This document shows positions 32,514 to 41,472 of a DNA stretch of 64,000 bases, in pieces. How positions within the stretch are numbered: the stretch's first letter is position 1; every line of letters starts with the position of its first letter. This DNA is from Brachybacterium ginsengisoli (GTDB taxonomy: Bacteria; Actinomycetota; Actinomycetes; Actinomycetales; Dermabacteraceae): positions 3,410,001 through 3,474,000 of the forward strand of contig NZ_CP023564.1 of the NCBI RefSeq assembly GCF_002407065.1. The letters run 5' to 3'. The notes beneath the pieces were generated by a model that was given only the letters and a program-made list of their open reading frames with translations, was not told the DNA's origin and ran no database searches. A program made the position numbers and the translations under genes.

Positions 32514-33828
32514 CCACGGCGCCGTCGGCCTCGGGGAGCTGCAGGCCCAGCAGGTGGGCGAAGGTCACCGCCTCGTCGGGGACGGTGCAGCGGGCGAAGC
32601 GCCCGCCCTCGGCGATGTCGGGGCCGGCCATCGCGAAGACGGCCTGGATGTCCTGCTCGGGCAGGTGCCCGTGCTGGGAGATGAGGAACGCGTAGTCCTC
32701 GTCGAAGCGGCCGTACAGGGACCGGCCCTCCCAGAGGTTCTGGAAGTTCGTGCCGCTGGTGCCCTCGAGGATCCCCAGGAACGGGCCGGAGTAGCCGTAG
32801 TCCTCGCGCATGTCCTCCAGCGGGTGGAAGGCCTGCACCGGGATCTCGGGGTCCTCGACCCAGTCCGCGACGAGCCCGAGCACCCGCTCTCGCGCCGCCT
32901 CGCCGGCCTCGGGGTGCAGGTGGAGCTGGCCGGTGAGCCCGCAGCCGTGCACCCAGGCGTCCCAGCCCGCGACCTCCCCTGCCTCATCCAGGCGCACGAG
33001 CCCCTGCTCGGCGAGCTCGTGATTGGCGCGGAAGCACCGGCCCACCTCGACGTGCCCGTGGTCGGAGACGATCGCGACGTTGGTCTCCTCCGCGACCCCG
33101 GCCTCCTCGAGGGCGGCGAGGATCTCGCCGATCCACCCGTCGACCCGCTCGAACGCCTCCTTCACCTCGAGGGTGAAGCGCCCGGTGCCGTGGCGGGCGG
33201 AGTCGACGTCGACCAGGTGCACGAACAGCACCTCCGGGCGCTCCCGCCGGATGATGTCGGTGGCGACGGCGGTGTTGAAACGGCCGAAGCGGTGCTTGCG
33301 GTCCCAGCCGATCTCCGCCGCATGGCGGTCCACATAGGCGCGGCCCCGCTCCGAGGCGGCATCGCGCAGCACCTCGAGGGTGGGCTCGAGCCCGGCGAGG
33401 TCCCAGATCTCCGGCACGGCGATGTCGATCGACGGGGACCAGCCGGTGACCGGCCAGCCCACCGTCGCCGAGGTGAGGCCCTGCTCGGCGGCGAGGTCGA
33501 AGAGGGTGGGGCAGGCGATGTCGCGGGCGTCCCAGAACCAGTCGGGGAACCTCTCCCCGGGCGTGACCCTCTCGTTCGCATAGATGCCGTGGCCGGCGGC
33601 GGTGCGGCCGGTGGTCTGCGCGGTGTGGTTGGGGTAGGTCACCGTCGGGTAGATCGCCTCCGCGCTGCCCCAGGTCCCGCCGAGGATCCGTGCGAAGTGC
33701 GGCAGGGTGCGCGCGAAGGGCACGTCGACCACGCTCATGGCGTCCACGGAGATCACCACCAGGCGGCGGTGCTCACCCTCGGCGGAGGATGTCTCGGCGG
33801 GCGGGGCGGTCAGGACGGTGTCGCTCAC
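32470..33828 (-). CDS. Alkaline phosphatase superfamily, nucleotide pyrophosphatase/phosphodiesterase-like
   Basis: 452 residues. The NPP-type active site is visible: VVISVDAM (metal Asp), AIYPTVTYPNHTAQTTGR with the nucleophilic Thr, HLVDVDSARHGTG (metal Asp/His), VAIVSDHGH (metal Asp-His) and ISQHGHLPE late (metal His). No signal peptide is seen, so it is probably cytoplasmic, unlike secreted NPPs. It likely cleaves a phosphodiester or phosphonate; the substrate is unknown. The C-terminus overlaps the convergent phosphatase gene by 44 bp. Confidence 0.88.
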   Translation of the reverse strand: MSDTVLTAPPAETSSAEGEHRRLVVISVDAMSVVDVPFARTLPHFARILGGTWGSAEAIYPTVTYPNHTAQTTGRTAAGHGIYANERVTPGERFPDWFWDARDIACPTLFDLAAEQGLTSATVGWPVTGWSPSIDIAVPEIWDLAGLEPTLEVLRDAASERGRAYVDRHAAEIGWDRKHRFGRFNTAVATDIIRRERPEVLFVHLVDVDSARHGTGRFTLEVKEAFERVDGWIGEILAALEEAGVAEETNVAIVSDHGHVEVGRCFRANHELAEQGLVRLDEAGEVAGWDAWVHGCGLTGQLHLHPEAGEAARERVLGLVADWVEDPEIPVQAFHPLEDMREDYGYSGPFLGILEGTSGTNFQNLWEGRSLYGRFDEDYAFLISQHGHLPEQDIQAVFAMAGPDIAEGGRFARCTVPDEAVTFAHLLGLQLPEADGAVVNEMLRVPAGSSAR

Positions 33829-33958
33829 GACGGGCTCCTCGGGGCAGGTGGTGGGTGCGCTCCCACGCTAGGAGCCCCCGACCACCGCCCGAGGTCGGCG
33901 TGGTGAACCCTCGGCGAACAGGCGTCACCTCGCCGTTCACCCTCGACCCGGTCGCCGC

Positions 33959-34381
33959 TCAGGGATTGCGGCAGAGGCAGAACGGGTGCCCGGCCGGGTC
34001 GACGTAGACCTTGAAGCTGCCCGTCCCCGAGGGCTGGGTCTCGTGCACGTCCGCCCCGAGCGCGAGGGCCCGCGGCTCCGCGGCCTCGATGTCCGAGACG
34101 GCGAAGTCGAGGTGGAACTGCTGGGGGTGGGTGCCGGCCGGCCAGGTGGGGCGGGTGTAGTCGTCGATCCGCTGGAAGGCGAGGGTCATCTGCCCGTCGG
34201 GCTCGTCGTCGGAGACCCGGCCGCGCGGGGGCGTGAGCTCGGCCCAGTCCTCGTCGCTCCCGTCCTCGACGCGCCAGCCCATCAGCTTGGCGTAGAAGGT
34301 CGCGAGCGCCAGGGCGTCGGGGCAGTCCAGGACGACGGTGTCGAGAAGGGGGATGACAGGTTCCTGATCCAGGTTCTCCAT
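33959..34381 (-). CDS. VOC (glyoxalase/bleomycin-resistance fold) family protein
   Basis: 140 residues with two beta-alpha-beta-beta-beta units: LDTVVLDCPDALALATFYAKLMGWRVE and HLDFAVSDIEAAEPRALALGADV, then VYVDPAGHPFCLCRNP. This is the pattern of the large actinobacterial glyoxalase-like family. The usual metal positions are only partly kept, and the substrate is unknown. It is divergent from the sulfurtransferase gene with 180 bp between. Confidence 0.88.
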   Translation of the reverse strand: MENLDQEPVIPLLDTVVLDCPDALALATFYAKLMGWRVEDGSDEDWAELTPPRGRVSDDEPDGQMTLAFQRIDDYTRPTWPAGTHPQQFHLDFAVSDIEAAEPRALALGADVHETQPSGTGSFKVYVDPAGHPFCLCRNP

Positions 34382-34561
34382 GGCCTCACCGTAGGAGACA
34401 CGACCCCGCGGCGGAAGGGGTTCGGCCGACGGGCTTCCACCGGCGGGTCGCACCCAGGGTGATGTCCGCCCGTGGCGGAGCCCTGCGGATGCCATCGCGG
34501 CGCCCGCGGTGACAGACTGGAGATACACGCCGTGCGCCATCGACCGTCGAAAGGTGAACTG

Positions 34562-35476
34562 ATGACCGTTCCTGCTGACCCCACCCCTGCCCTGCAGGAC
34601 TACGCCCGCCCCGAGAAGCTCGTGACCACCCAGTGGCTCGCCGATCAGCTCGCCTCCGGACGGTCCGAGGACCTGGTCGTCGTCGAGTCCGACGAGGACG
34701 TGCTGCTGTACGAGACCGGCCACATCCCCGGCGCGGTCAAGATCGACTGGCACCTGGACCTCAACGACCCGGTCACCCGGGACTACGTCGACGGCGCCGG
34801 CTTCGCGACGCTCATGGACGCCTCCGGCATCCGCCGCGACACCACCGTGGTGATCTACGGCGACAAGTCCAACTGGTGGGCCGCCTACGCCCTGTGGGTC
34901 TTCGAGCTGTTCGGCCACGAGGACGTGCGCCTGCTCGACGGCGGCCGCGCCGCCTGGCAGGCCGAGGGCCGCGAGATGACCACCTCCGACGAGGGCATCC
35001 CGGCCGCGACGACGGGATACCCGGTCGTGGAGCGCGAGGACGCCCCGATCCGCGCCTACCGCGAGGACGTGCTGGACTTCCTGGGCGGGCCGCTGATCGA
35101 CGTCCGCTCCCCGCAGGAGTACTCCGGCGAGCGCACCCACATGCCGGACTACCCGCAGGAGGGCACCGTCCGCGGCGGGCACATCCCCACCGCCCGCTCC
35201 GTGCCGTGGGCCCGCGCCGCCGCCGAGGACGGCCGCTTCCGCTCCCGCGCCGAGCTCGAGACGATCTACCAGGCGGAGCTCGGCTTCGACACCGCCTCCC
35301 CGACGGTCGTGTACTGCCGCATCGGCGAGCGCTCCTCGCACACGTGGTTCGTGCTCACCTACCTGCTCGGCTTCGAGAACGTGCGCAACTACGACGGCTC
35401 CTGGACCGAGTGGGGCAACGGCGTGCGCCTGCCGATCGCGCAGGGCACCGAGCCCGGCGAGGTCCCCGCCCGATGA
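34562..35476 (+). CDS. Thiosulfate/3-mercaptopyruvate sulfurtransferase (two rhodanese domains)
   Basis: 304 residues. The N-terminal inactive rhodanese domain contains [19 protein letters not shown] and [19 protein letters not shown]. The C-terminal active domain contains [13 protein letters not shown] and the persulfide cysteine in [17 protein letters not shown]. It transfers sulfane sulfur to cyanide or thiols. The CRIGERS loop is the thiosulfate-type form common in actinobacteria. The stop overlaps the sufE start by 4 bp (ATGA), suggesting that the two cooperate in sulfur trafficking. GAAAGGTGA precedes ATG 34562. Confidence 0.93.
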   Translation: MTVPADPTPALQDYARPEKLVTTQWLADQLASGRSEDLVVVESDEDVLLYETGHIPGAVKIDWHLDLNDPVTRDYVDGAGFATLMDASGIRRDTTVVIYGDKSNWWAAYALWVFELFGHEDVRLLDGGRAAWQAEGREMTTSDEGIPAATTGYPVVEREDAPIRAYREDVLDFLGGPLIDVRSPQEYSGERTHMPDYPQEGTVRGGHIPTARSVPWARAAAEDGRFRSRAELETIYQAELGFDTASPTVVYCRIGERSSHTWFVLTYLLGFENVRNYDGSWTEWGNGVRLPIAQGTEPGEVPAR

Positions 35477-35943
35477 CCGGCCCCGCCGACCAGACCGAGG
35501 GCACCGCCCTGCCCGAGGGCTTCGCGGAGATCGCGGACGACTTCCACGCGGTCACCGGACGTGACCGTCTGCAGATGCTGCTGGAGTTCGCCGACGGCCT
35601 GCCCGCGCTGCCCGAGCGCTACGCGGACCATCCCGAGCTGCTCGAGCCCGTGCCCGAGTGCCAGTCGCCGATCTTCCTGGCCACGGAGGTGGAGGGCACC
35701 GGCCGCGAGGCCACCGCGCGCCTGTTCTTCTCCGCCCCGCCGGAGGCGCCCACGACCCGCGGCTTCGCCGCGATCCTCGCCGAGGCGCTCGACGGTCGCA
35801 CCGTCGGCGAGGTGCTCGAGACCCCCGAGTCGGTCACCGGCGCGCTGGGGCTCGCGGAGGTGGTGAGCCCCCTGCGCCTGAACGGCATGGCGGGGATGCT
35901 GGCCCGGATCAAGCGTCAGCTGCGGGAGAAGTCCGGCGCCTGA
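35473..35943 (+). CDS. sufE: SufE-family sulfur acceptor
   Basis: 156 residues. The conserved cysteine lies in [16 protein letters not shown], and AERFADH-like [14 protein letters not shown] precedes it. The C-terminal [15 protein letters not shown] matches SufE. SufE accepts persulfide from a cysteine desulfurase for Fe-S assembly. Here it is fused in operon to a rhodanese rather than to sufS, a pairing seen in many actinobacteria, so the rhodanese may be a donor or the pair may be a separate sulfur-transfer route. Confidence 0.92.
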   Translation: MTGPADQTEGTALPEGFAEIADDFHAVTGRDRLQMLLEFADGLPALPERYADHPELLEPVPECQSPIFLATEVEGTGREATARLFFSAPPEAPTTRGFAAILAEALDGRTVGEVLETPESVTGALGLAEVVSPLRLNGMAGMLARIKRQLREKSGA

Positions 35944-35945
35944 GC

Positions 35946-36791
35946 TCAGGGCCGGGGCGGCTTCCGCGGAGGGTTCCTCGACGGGGTGCGGGTGCTCCCG
36001 TACCGCTCGTACGCCTTCTCGGCCCCGGTGCGCAGAGCGCCGAAGGCGGCCCGTCCGGCCTCGGTCTGCGCGAACTCGAAGGCCGCCCGGGCACGTCGAC
36101 CGAAGTCGGCGCGCTCCTCCGCGGTGGCGTCCTCGTCACCGGGGCCACCGGTGGGCGAGGCGAACTCGTCCTCGACCTCCCCGCGCTGGACCCGGGCGTG
36201 ACGGTCCCGGGCCACCTTCAGCTCGAGCGGCACCCGCACCTGGCGCACCAGCACCGCGCGGATGTCCCCGCGGATCTGCTCGGCCTGCTGGGCGAGGTGC
36301 TCCTCGAGGCTCTCGGTCCCCTCCCCCAGCACATGGGCGCGGCACAGCAGGTAGGACGCGAGATCCGAGGCGACCTCCGGGGAGAGTCCGTAGGCGTCGG
36401 AGGAGCCGCGTGCGTCCCGCAGCGCCACCGCGTCGTCGCGCTCGAGCGGGCTCGGCACGATGTCCACGGCGCTGAGGACGTCCTCGACGAAGGCGTGGAA
36501 GCGCGCATCGCCCGGGACGTCCGCCCGGCGCAGCTCGGCCCGACCGATGTCCTCCGGCGGCAGCGGCACGCGGGCCACCCCCTCCCGGGCGAACTCGTCC
36601 TGCGCCGCACGGCGCAGCAGGCGGCGCGCCGCGCGCTCCACATGACCGGCGTCCGCATCGCGGGGGATCCCCGGGTCCACGGCCCGCGCGTCGGCGACCA
36701 CGGTCGCCTGCAGGGATGAGGACTCGGCGCGTCGGCGCACCGTGGCCGGGAGCGCGGCGAGCCGTTCCCGGAACGTGTAGATCTGCACCAT
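35946..36791 (-). CDS. Uncharacterised helical charged protein
   Basis: 281 residues, rich in Arg, Glu and Ala, with no membrane segment. It starts MVQIYTFRERLAALPATVRRRAESSSL and ends in a basic Pro/Arg tail. Sequence between is mostly amphipathic helix (ASDLASYLLCRAHVLGEGTESLEEHLAQQAEQI). AGGAGG is 7 nt before ATG 36791. It converges tightly with sufE (2 bp between stops). No known family is recognised. Confidence 0.72.
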   Translation of the reverse strand: MVQIYTFRERLAALPATVRRRAESSSLQATVVADARAVDPGIPRDADAGHVERAARRLLRRAAQDEFAREGVARVPLPPEDIGRAELRRADVPGDARFHAFVEDVLSAVDIVPSPLERDDAVALRDARGSSDAYGLSPEVASDLASYLLCRAHVLGEGTESLEEHLAQQAEQIRGDIRAVLVRQVRVPLELKVARDRHARVQRGEVEDEFASPTGGPGDEDATAEERADFGRRARAAFEFAQTEAGRAAFGALRTGAEKAYERYGSTRTPSRNPPRKPPRP

Positions 36792-36917
36792 GCGTGGACC
36801 TCCTGAGGAGCGGACTGGTGACCCCATCGTACGGAGCATCATCGATCCCGGACGGTCCGGGCGGCGGGAGCGGTCGCCGAGTACGGTCGAGGTCCCCGAC
36901 CCGAGGAGGATCCCGGC

Positions 36918-38276
36918 ATGGCGATCGCCGACCCCACCGCCGACGAGCTGGCCCTGCTGCAGGACGAGGCCGTCCGCATCACCCGCGAGCTCATCCGCAT
37001 CGACACCTCCAACTTCGGCGGGAACGACCCCGCCACCTGGGGACCGGGCGAGGCCGAGGCGGCCGATCACGTGGTGGGCCTGCTCCGGGAGGTGGGGCTG
37101 GAGCCGACGGTGCTCGAGTCCGCTCCGGGACGGCCCAGCGTGCTGGTGCGGATCCCGGGCGAGGATCCCTCGCGCGGCGGGCTGGTCCTGCACGGCCATC
37201 TCGACGTGGTCCCGGCCCGGGCCGAGGACTGGACGGTGGACCCCTTCGGCGCCGAGATCATCGACGGCATGATCCACGGCCGCGGCGCGGTGGACATGAA
37301 GGACATGCTCGGGATGCTCCTGTCGGTGGCCCGTCATCTCGCGCGCTCGGGGCGACGGCCTCCCCGAGACCTGCTGTTCGCCTTCTTCGCCGACGAGGAG
37401 AACGGCAGCGTCTGGGGCGCCCAGTGGCTGGTGGACAACCACCCCGAGCTCTTCGACGGCATGACCGAGGCGATCAGCGAGGTGGGCGGCTACTCGATCA
37501 CCCTGCCGAAGGAGGAGACCGGGGAGGACGTGCGCGCCTACCTGGTCCAGACCGCCGAGAAGGGGCTGGCCTGGGGACGGCTGCGGGCCCATGGCCGCGC
37601 CGGTCACGGCTCGGTCCCCAACGACGAGAACGCCATCGTGCGACTGGCCCGGGCGATCGCCGCGATCGACGAGCACCGCTTCCCGATCGAGTGCATCGCC
37701 AGCGTGCGCGCCCTGTTCGACGGGATCACCGAGATCACCGGCACCGGCTGGAGCGAGGAGGACGTCGAGGCCGTCCTGCCGCTCACGGGAGGGGCCCGCC
37801 ACTTCGTCTCCGGCACGCTGCGCGACTCCGCGAACCTCACGATGCTCACCAGCGGGTACAAGGTCAACGTGATCCCGCAGACGGCGGAGGCCGGCTTCGA
37901 CTGCCGCTTCCTTCCCGATCACCAGGAGCACGTGCTCGCGCTGCTGGACGAGCTCAGCGGCGAGCACGTCGAGGTGATCGTCGACCACGTGGGCGTCTCG
38001 GTGGACTCGCCGCGCAGCTCACCGCTGATCGACGCCATGGCCGCCGCCGTCGAGGCGGAGGATCCGGGGGCACGGGTGCTGCCGTACTGCCTCAGCGCCG
38101 GCACCGACAACAAGTCGCTGAGCGCGCTGGGCATCGCCGGCTATGGCTTCGCGCCGCTGCAGCTTCCGGCCGATCTCGACTTCGCCCCGCTGTTCCACGG
38201 GGTCGACGAGCGGGTTCCGGTGGACGCCGTGCGCTTCGGCGCGCGCGTGCTGCTGCGTCTGGTCGGGGGCTGCTGA
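36918..38276 (+). CDS. M20 family metallopeptidase (dipeptidase/deacylase-like)
   Basis: 452 residues. The di-zinc site is complete: LVLHGHLDVVPA (His, Asp), GRGAVDMKDM (bridging Asp), FFADEENGSVWGAQWL (general base Glu, zinc Glu), SEVGGYS and, near the end, FHGVDERVPV (zinc His). The lid domain contains HGRAGHGSVPND. This subgroup is annotated as dipeptidase or acetylornithine-deacetylase-like, and the exact substrate is open. GAGGAGGA precedes the ATG. It converges with the TetR gene. Confidence 0.9.
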   Translation: MAIADPTADELALLQDEAVRITRELIRIDTSNFGGNDPATWGPGEAEAADHVVGLLREVGLEPTVLESAPGRPSVLVRIPGEDPSRGGLVLHGHLDVVPARAEDWTVDPFGAEIIDGMIHGRGAVDMKDMLGMLLSVARHLARSGRRPPRDLLFAFFADEENGSVWGAQWLVDNHPELFDGMTEAISEVGGYSITLPKEETGEDVRAYLVQTAEKGLAWGRLRAHGRAGHGSVPNDENAIVRLARAIAAIDEHRFPIECIASVRALFDGITEITGTGWSEEDVEAVLPLTGGARHFVSGTLRDSANLTMLTSGYKVNVIPQTAEAGFDCRFLPDHQEHVLALLDELSGEHVEVIVDHVGVSVDSPRSSPLIDAMAAAVEAEDPGARVLPYCLSAGTDNKSLSALGIAGYGFAPLQLPADLDFAPLFHGVDERVPVDAVRFGARVLLRLVGGC

Positions 38277-38288
38277 GCCCCGGAGGGG

Positions 38289-38969
38289 TCAGTCCTCCTC
38301 TTCGTCGGCCTTGACCTGGCGGCAGATCTCGAGGAGCTCCAGCGCCCCCGTGGGCGCCCCGGGCTCGATGCCGGTGTACCAGGACGGCGCCTGGATCAGG
38401 ATCGTGTCCAGCAGGCCGGAGGCGTCGAGGGCGTCCTCGACCGCGGCCTCCTCGCGGGTGTCCATCAGCCAGTGCACGCACAGCGTCAGGGTGGCGCCCA
38501 CGATCGCCCGACGGGTGTCCTCGGTCCGCAGGTGCTCGGGCACCTCGTCGCCGAGGTGGTGCACGGCGATGCCGTGCAGCTCGGTCATGGCCTCGACCAG
38601 ACTCATGTACGTCAGGTGGGAGAACTTCCACTCCAGCGCGCCGCGCAGGAAGTGGTGGTGGCGCTCCACGTAGGCCGTCAGCATCCCGAACCCGAAGCGG
38701 ATCCCCTGGTGGAGGGAGCCGCTGTCCCGGGTGTAGGCGACTCCGCGTTCGAGGGCTCGGTCGAACATCTGCGTCAGCATCGCGCCCATGAGGGCGTCGA
38801 GGCCGGAGAAGTGGCTGTAGAAGGCGGCCCGGCTGACACCCGCTCGCTTCGCCAGGGCGTTGACCGTCACCTCGCCGTCGGCGACGGTGAGGTCACGGGC
38901 GGCGGCGAAGATCGCGGCCCGGGTCCGTGCGGGGCGGGGGTCCTGTGCTCGCTCATTCGTGCTGGGCAT
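38289..38969 (-). CDS. TetR family transcriptional regulator
   Basis: 226 residues. The N-terminal HTH is TRAAIFAAARDLTVADGEVTVNALAKRAGVSRAAFYSHFSGLDAL. The C-terminal helical ligand domain has VERHHHFLRGALEWK and a run of hydrophobic helices of no specific recognised subtype. TACGAT ends exactly 6 nt before ATG 38969, so the transcript is probably leaderless. It is divergent from the gene at 39040 with only 70 bp between and may control it. Confidence 0.9.
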   Translation of the reverse strand: MPSTNERAQDPRPARTRAAIFAAARDLTVADGEVTVNALAKRAGVSRAAFYSHFSGLDALMGAMLTQMFDRALERGVAYTRDSGSLHQGIRFGFGMLTAYVERHHHFLRGALEWKFSHLTYMSLVEAMTELHGIAVHHLGDEVPEHLRTEDTRRAIVGATLTLCVHWLMDTREEAAVEDALDASGLLDTILIQAPSWYTGIEPGAPTGALELLEICRQVKADEEED

Positions 38970-39039
38970 TGCGTCATCGTAGCCTCGTGGACTGCACGGG
39001 GAGCGCCGGTCTCGAGGTGCGGTGCGGCAGGATGGGGCC

Positions 39040-39891
39040 ATGGCGACCTTCCTGTCCGGCCTGTCCGGCCGAGGATCACCTCTCAGCCACCCCCTGCTCG
39101 ACGGTCTGCGAGGGCAGGCGATCGTGCACACCCGCGTGGCGGCGAGAGGCACCTGGACCGTCACGGCGCGGGGGTGGGTCCTCCACTCGCGCAGCCAGGA
39201 GCTCGAGGGGCCGGGGCTCTCCACCGCCTCTCCCGCAGCCGTCGGCCTGCGCGACCCGCGCGTGGTGGGCACCTCGATCCAGCACGCCGAGATGCTCGAC
39301 TCCCATCTCTCCCTCACCCTGCAGACCGCCCAGGGCCCGCTCCGGCTGAGCACGCCCCCGCGCTGGCAGCTGGACGGCCCGCGCGGCGCCCACCTCGTCG
39401 TCGAGGAGGACGGATCCCTCCTCGAGCGCGCCCCCGGCGCACCGCTGCATGCCACCGAGGAGGCGCTGGCCGAGCATGCCGGCTCCGCCCGCAGCGGGAT
39501 CGAGGAGCGGCTGCTGACGCTGGGACGCGAGCAGTGGCTGCACCCCGGCCACGTGGTGAGCGTGCTCGCGAATGCCGGGGCGCTGGAGGATGCGGAGTTC
39601 GAGCGGCGCGGACCGCTGCTGCTCGCACGGCTGCTGGCGCGCGGCGAGATCCGCGCCGGGTTCGTGACCGCGGGCGTGTTCTCCGCCTGGGACCTCCCTC
39701 TCGCAGAGGTCGTCGAGCACGTGGCGACCACCTGGGCGGCGATCGGCGGCCGCACCCCGGGGCCCGACATGATCGCCTGGTTCGAGCTGTCCGGGGCGGG
39801 TCGCGCCGCGGTCGGTGCCCGCGGCGCCCGGGCCACGTCCCCGGGGATGTCCGGCTACGACTCCCCCGGCGTGGTCGGCGGGTTCCGCTGA
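39040..39891 (+). CDS. Uncharacterised protein divergent from TetR
   Basis: 283 residues, soluble. The first ~110 residues are beta-rich (VHTRVAARGTWTVTARGWVLHS, SLTLQTAQGPLRLSTPPRW). The second half is helical with REQWLHPGHVVSVLANAGALEDAEFERRGPLLLARLLARGE and EVVEHVATTWAAIGGR. I recognise no family. CAGGAT lies 6 nt before ATG, as in other leaderless genes here. A regulator-target pair with the divergent TetR gene is possible. Confidence 0.75.
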   Translation: MATFLSGLSGRGSPLSHPLLDGLRGQAIVHTRVAARGTWTVTARGWVLHSRSQELEGPGLSTASPAAVGLRDPRVVGTSIQHAEMLDSHLSLTLQTAQGPLRLSTPPRWQLDGPRGAHLVVEEDGSLLERAPGAPLHATEEALAEHAGSARSGIEERLLTLGREQWLHPGHVVSVLANAGALEDAEFERRGPLLLARLLARGEIRAGFVTAGVFSAWDLPLAEVVEHVATTWAAIGGRTPGPDMIAWFELSGAGRAAVGARGARATSPGMSGYDSPGVVGGFR

Positions 39892-39978
39892 TCCCTGCAC
39901 GGTCCCCCTGGGCGCGGTGCTCACCACGGCGCGGGCACGGATACCCTGTGGGGGACCACGTCGAGAAAGGCGCTCGAG

Positions 39979-40260
39979 ATGCCCGCACGAACCGTGAAGG
40001 TCGCCAGCTCCAGCGGCCTCCATGCCCGCCCTGCCGCGATCTTCTCCCAGGCGGCCAGCGAACAGTCCGTCCCGGTGACGATCGAGACGGCGAGCTCGGC
40101 CCCGGTGAAGGCCTCCAGCATCCTCATGCTGCTGACGCTGGACGTCGGCCACGGCGACGAGGTGACCCTGCGCGCCGAGGGCGAGAGCGCCGAGGAGTCC
40201 CTGGACCTGCTGGCCGCGCTGCTGGAGAAGAACCTCGACGAGGAGTTCCAGGACCACTGA
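39979..40260 (+). CDS. ptsH: Phosphocarrier protein HPr
   Basis: 93 residues. The phosphorylated His15 is in SSGLHARPAAIFSQAA, and the regulatory serine region is KASSILMLLTLDVGHGDEV (Ser46/47). HPr carries phosphate from enzyme I to EIIA domains, including the partial EIIA at the left edge. It is a single-gene unit closed by a strong terminator 45 bp downstream. The regulatory serine is kept, but whether an HPr kinase exists is unknown. Confidence 0.95.
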   Translation: MPARTVKVASSSGLHARPAAIFSQAASEQSVPVTIETASSAPVKASSILMLLTLDVGHGDEVTLRAEGESAEESLDLLAALLEKNLDEEFQDH

Positions 40261-40305
40261 GCCCTGACCTCCTGCACCAGGACCGCAGCGCAGGACGGCA
40301 CAGCA

Positions 40306-40339
40306 CGAAGGCCCCCACCGGATCCGGTGGGGGCCTTCG
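40306..40339. terminator. Bidirectional palindromic terminator between ptsH and tRNA-Ser
   Basis: A perfect 34-bp palindrome, CGAAGGCCCCCACCG-GATC-CGGTGGGGGCCTTCG, so both strands form the same 15-bp stem. It can end ptsH from the left and the tRNA transcript from the right. Confidence 0.88.
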
Positions 40340-40366
40340 TCGACCTGGATCTCTCCAGGTCAGGAG

Positions 40367-40452
40367 CGGTAGCGGCGGGATTTGAACCCGCGGTGGCTAT
40401 TAACCACACATCATTTCGAGTGATGCACCTTCGGCCGCTCGGACACGCTACC
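40367..40452 (-). tRNA. tRNA-Ser (anticodon CGA)
   Basis: An 86-nt class II tRNA. The acceptor stem GGTAGCG pairs with CGCTACC, and the discriminator is G. The anticodon arm CATCA-CTCGAAA-TGATG has anticodon CGA, reading UCG. There is a long variable arm, and the T-arm is GCGGG-TTCAAAT-CCCGC. CCA is not encoded. Confidence 0.96.
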
Positions 40453-40459
40453 GTCGGAC

Positions 40460-40489
40460 ATCTTAACCGTCCCGACCTCGTGCGTTCAA
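40460..40489 (-). promoter_or_regulatory. Promoter of tRNA-Ser
   Basis: On the minus strand TTGAAC (40484-40489), an 18-bp spacer and TAAGAT (40460-40465), ending 7 nt before the mature tRNA 5' end. Confidence 0.7.
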
Positions 40490-40516
40490 ACTCCTCGCCC
40501 GCGGACTTGAGTCACA

Positions 40517-41377
40517 TCACTCGTGCCCGGGCCGACGGACCACCGTGACGTTCCCGGTCGCATGCAGGAGGACCGCGTGCGCCGTGGACCCGAACGCCCC
40601 TCGGCTCAGACCGCGATGACCGATCACCAGCATCCTCGCGCCGGTGGCCGCGCCCAGCAGCCCTTCCGCGACCGTGCGGTCCTCGATCATCAGGGTCTGG
40701 ACCTCGAGCCCGTCGTGACGTGCCGCGGCCCGGGCCCGGCCCTGCTCGAGGATCCCCCGTGAGCGGCTCCCCGCGCCCCAGGCCTCGGCGCCGCTCCCGT
40801 AGGGCGCATGGGACCCGGCCAGCACGTGGACCACGCGCAGGGCGATGCCCCAGGCCGCCGCGAGATCGGCCGCCTCGTCGACCGCTGCCTCCGCCGCCTC
40901 GGAGCCGTCGTGGGCGACGACCACCGGCCCCGCGCGATGCTGGTCGGAACGGATCACGGCCACCGGGCAGCCGGCGTCGTGCAGGATGCCTCGGCTGACG
41001 GAGCCGAGCAGCGCCCCCATCACCGCGCCGAGCCCGCGGGTCCCCACCACCAGGAGCCCCGTGCGCTCGGAGATCGTCTCGAGCGCCTCTCGCGGCTGGC
41101 CGGGGAGGAGCTCCGCGGTGACCGCGAGGTCGGGATGCTCGGCCGCCACCCGCTCGGCGGCGTCGTCGAGCAGTCGCAGGGCCTGGTTGCGGGGGCCGGC
41201 CGGGTCGATGACGGGGATGCCCGTCATCCCCTGACCGAGCAGGGGCCAGGTCCAGGCATGGACGAGATGGAGCCCGCTGCCCGTGCTCCGGGCGAGGTCT
41301 GCGGCCCAGCGGACGGCCGCCATCGCCGCTGTGGTGTCGTCGTAGCCCACCACGATGTCCTGACCGGTGATGCCCAT
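40517..41377 (-). CDS. Universal stress protein with two UspA domains
   Basis: 286 residues forming two tandem Usp domains. Domain 1 starts DIVVGYDDTTAAMAAVRWAAD and ends with the ATP loop VVGTRGLGAVMGALLGSVSRGILHDAGCPVAVI. Domain 2 starts PVVVAHDGSEAAEAAVDEA and ends MLVIGHRGLSRGAFGSTAHAVLLHATGNVTVV. Both keep G-x-x-G plus nine-residue G-S spacing for ATP binding, so it is an ATP-binding type. GGGAGG is 8 nt before ATG 41377. It is typically induced by starvation or hypoxia. Confidence 0.93.
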   Translation of the reverse strand: MGITGQDIVVGYDDTTAAMAAVRWAADLARSTGSGLHLVHAWTWPLLGQGMTGIPVIDPAGPRNQALRLLDDAAERVAAEHPDLAVTAELLPGQPREALETISERTGLLVVGTRGLGAVMGALLGSVSRGILHDAGCPVAVIRSDQHRAGPVVVAHDGSEAAEAAVDEAADLAAAWGIALRVVHVLAGSHAPYGSGAEAWGAGSRSRGILEQGRARAAARHDGLEVQTLMIEDRTVAEGLLGAATGARMLVIGHRGLSRGAFGSTAHAVLLHATGNVTVVRRPGHE

Positions 41378-41472
41378 GGCACATACCTCCCGTGCGGCCG
41401 GGAACAGGTGATGCCAGGATACGCCCGGCCTCCCCCGGGCGGCCAGCGCCGCGGCGGACGGGACGAGCGCGC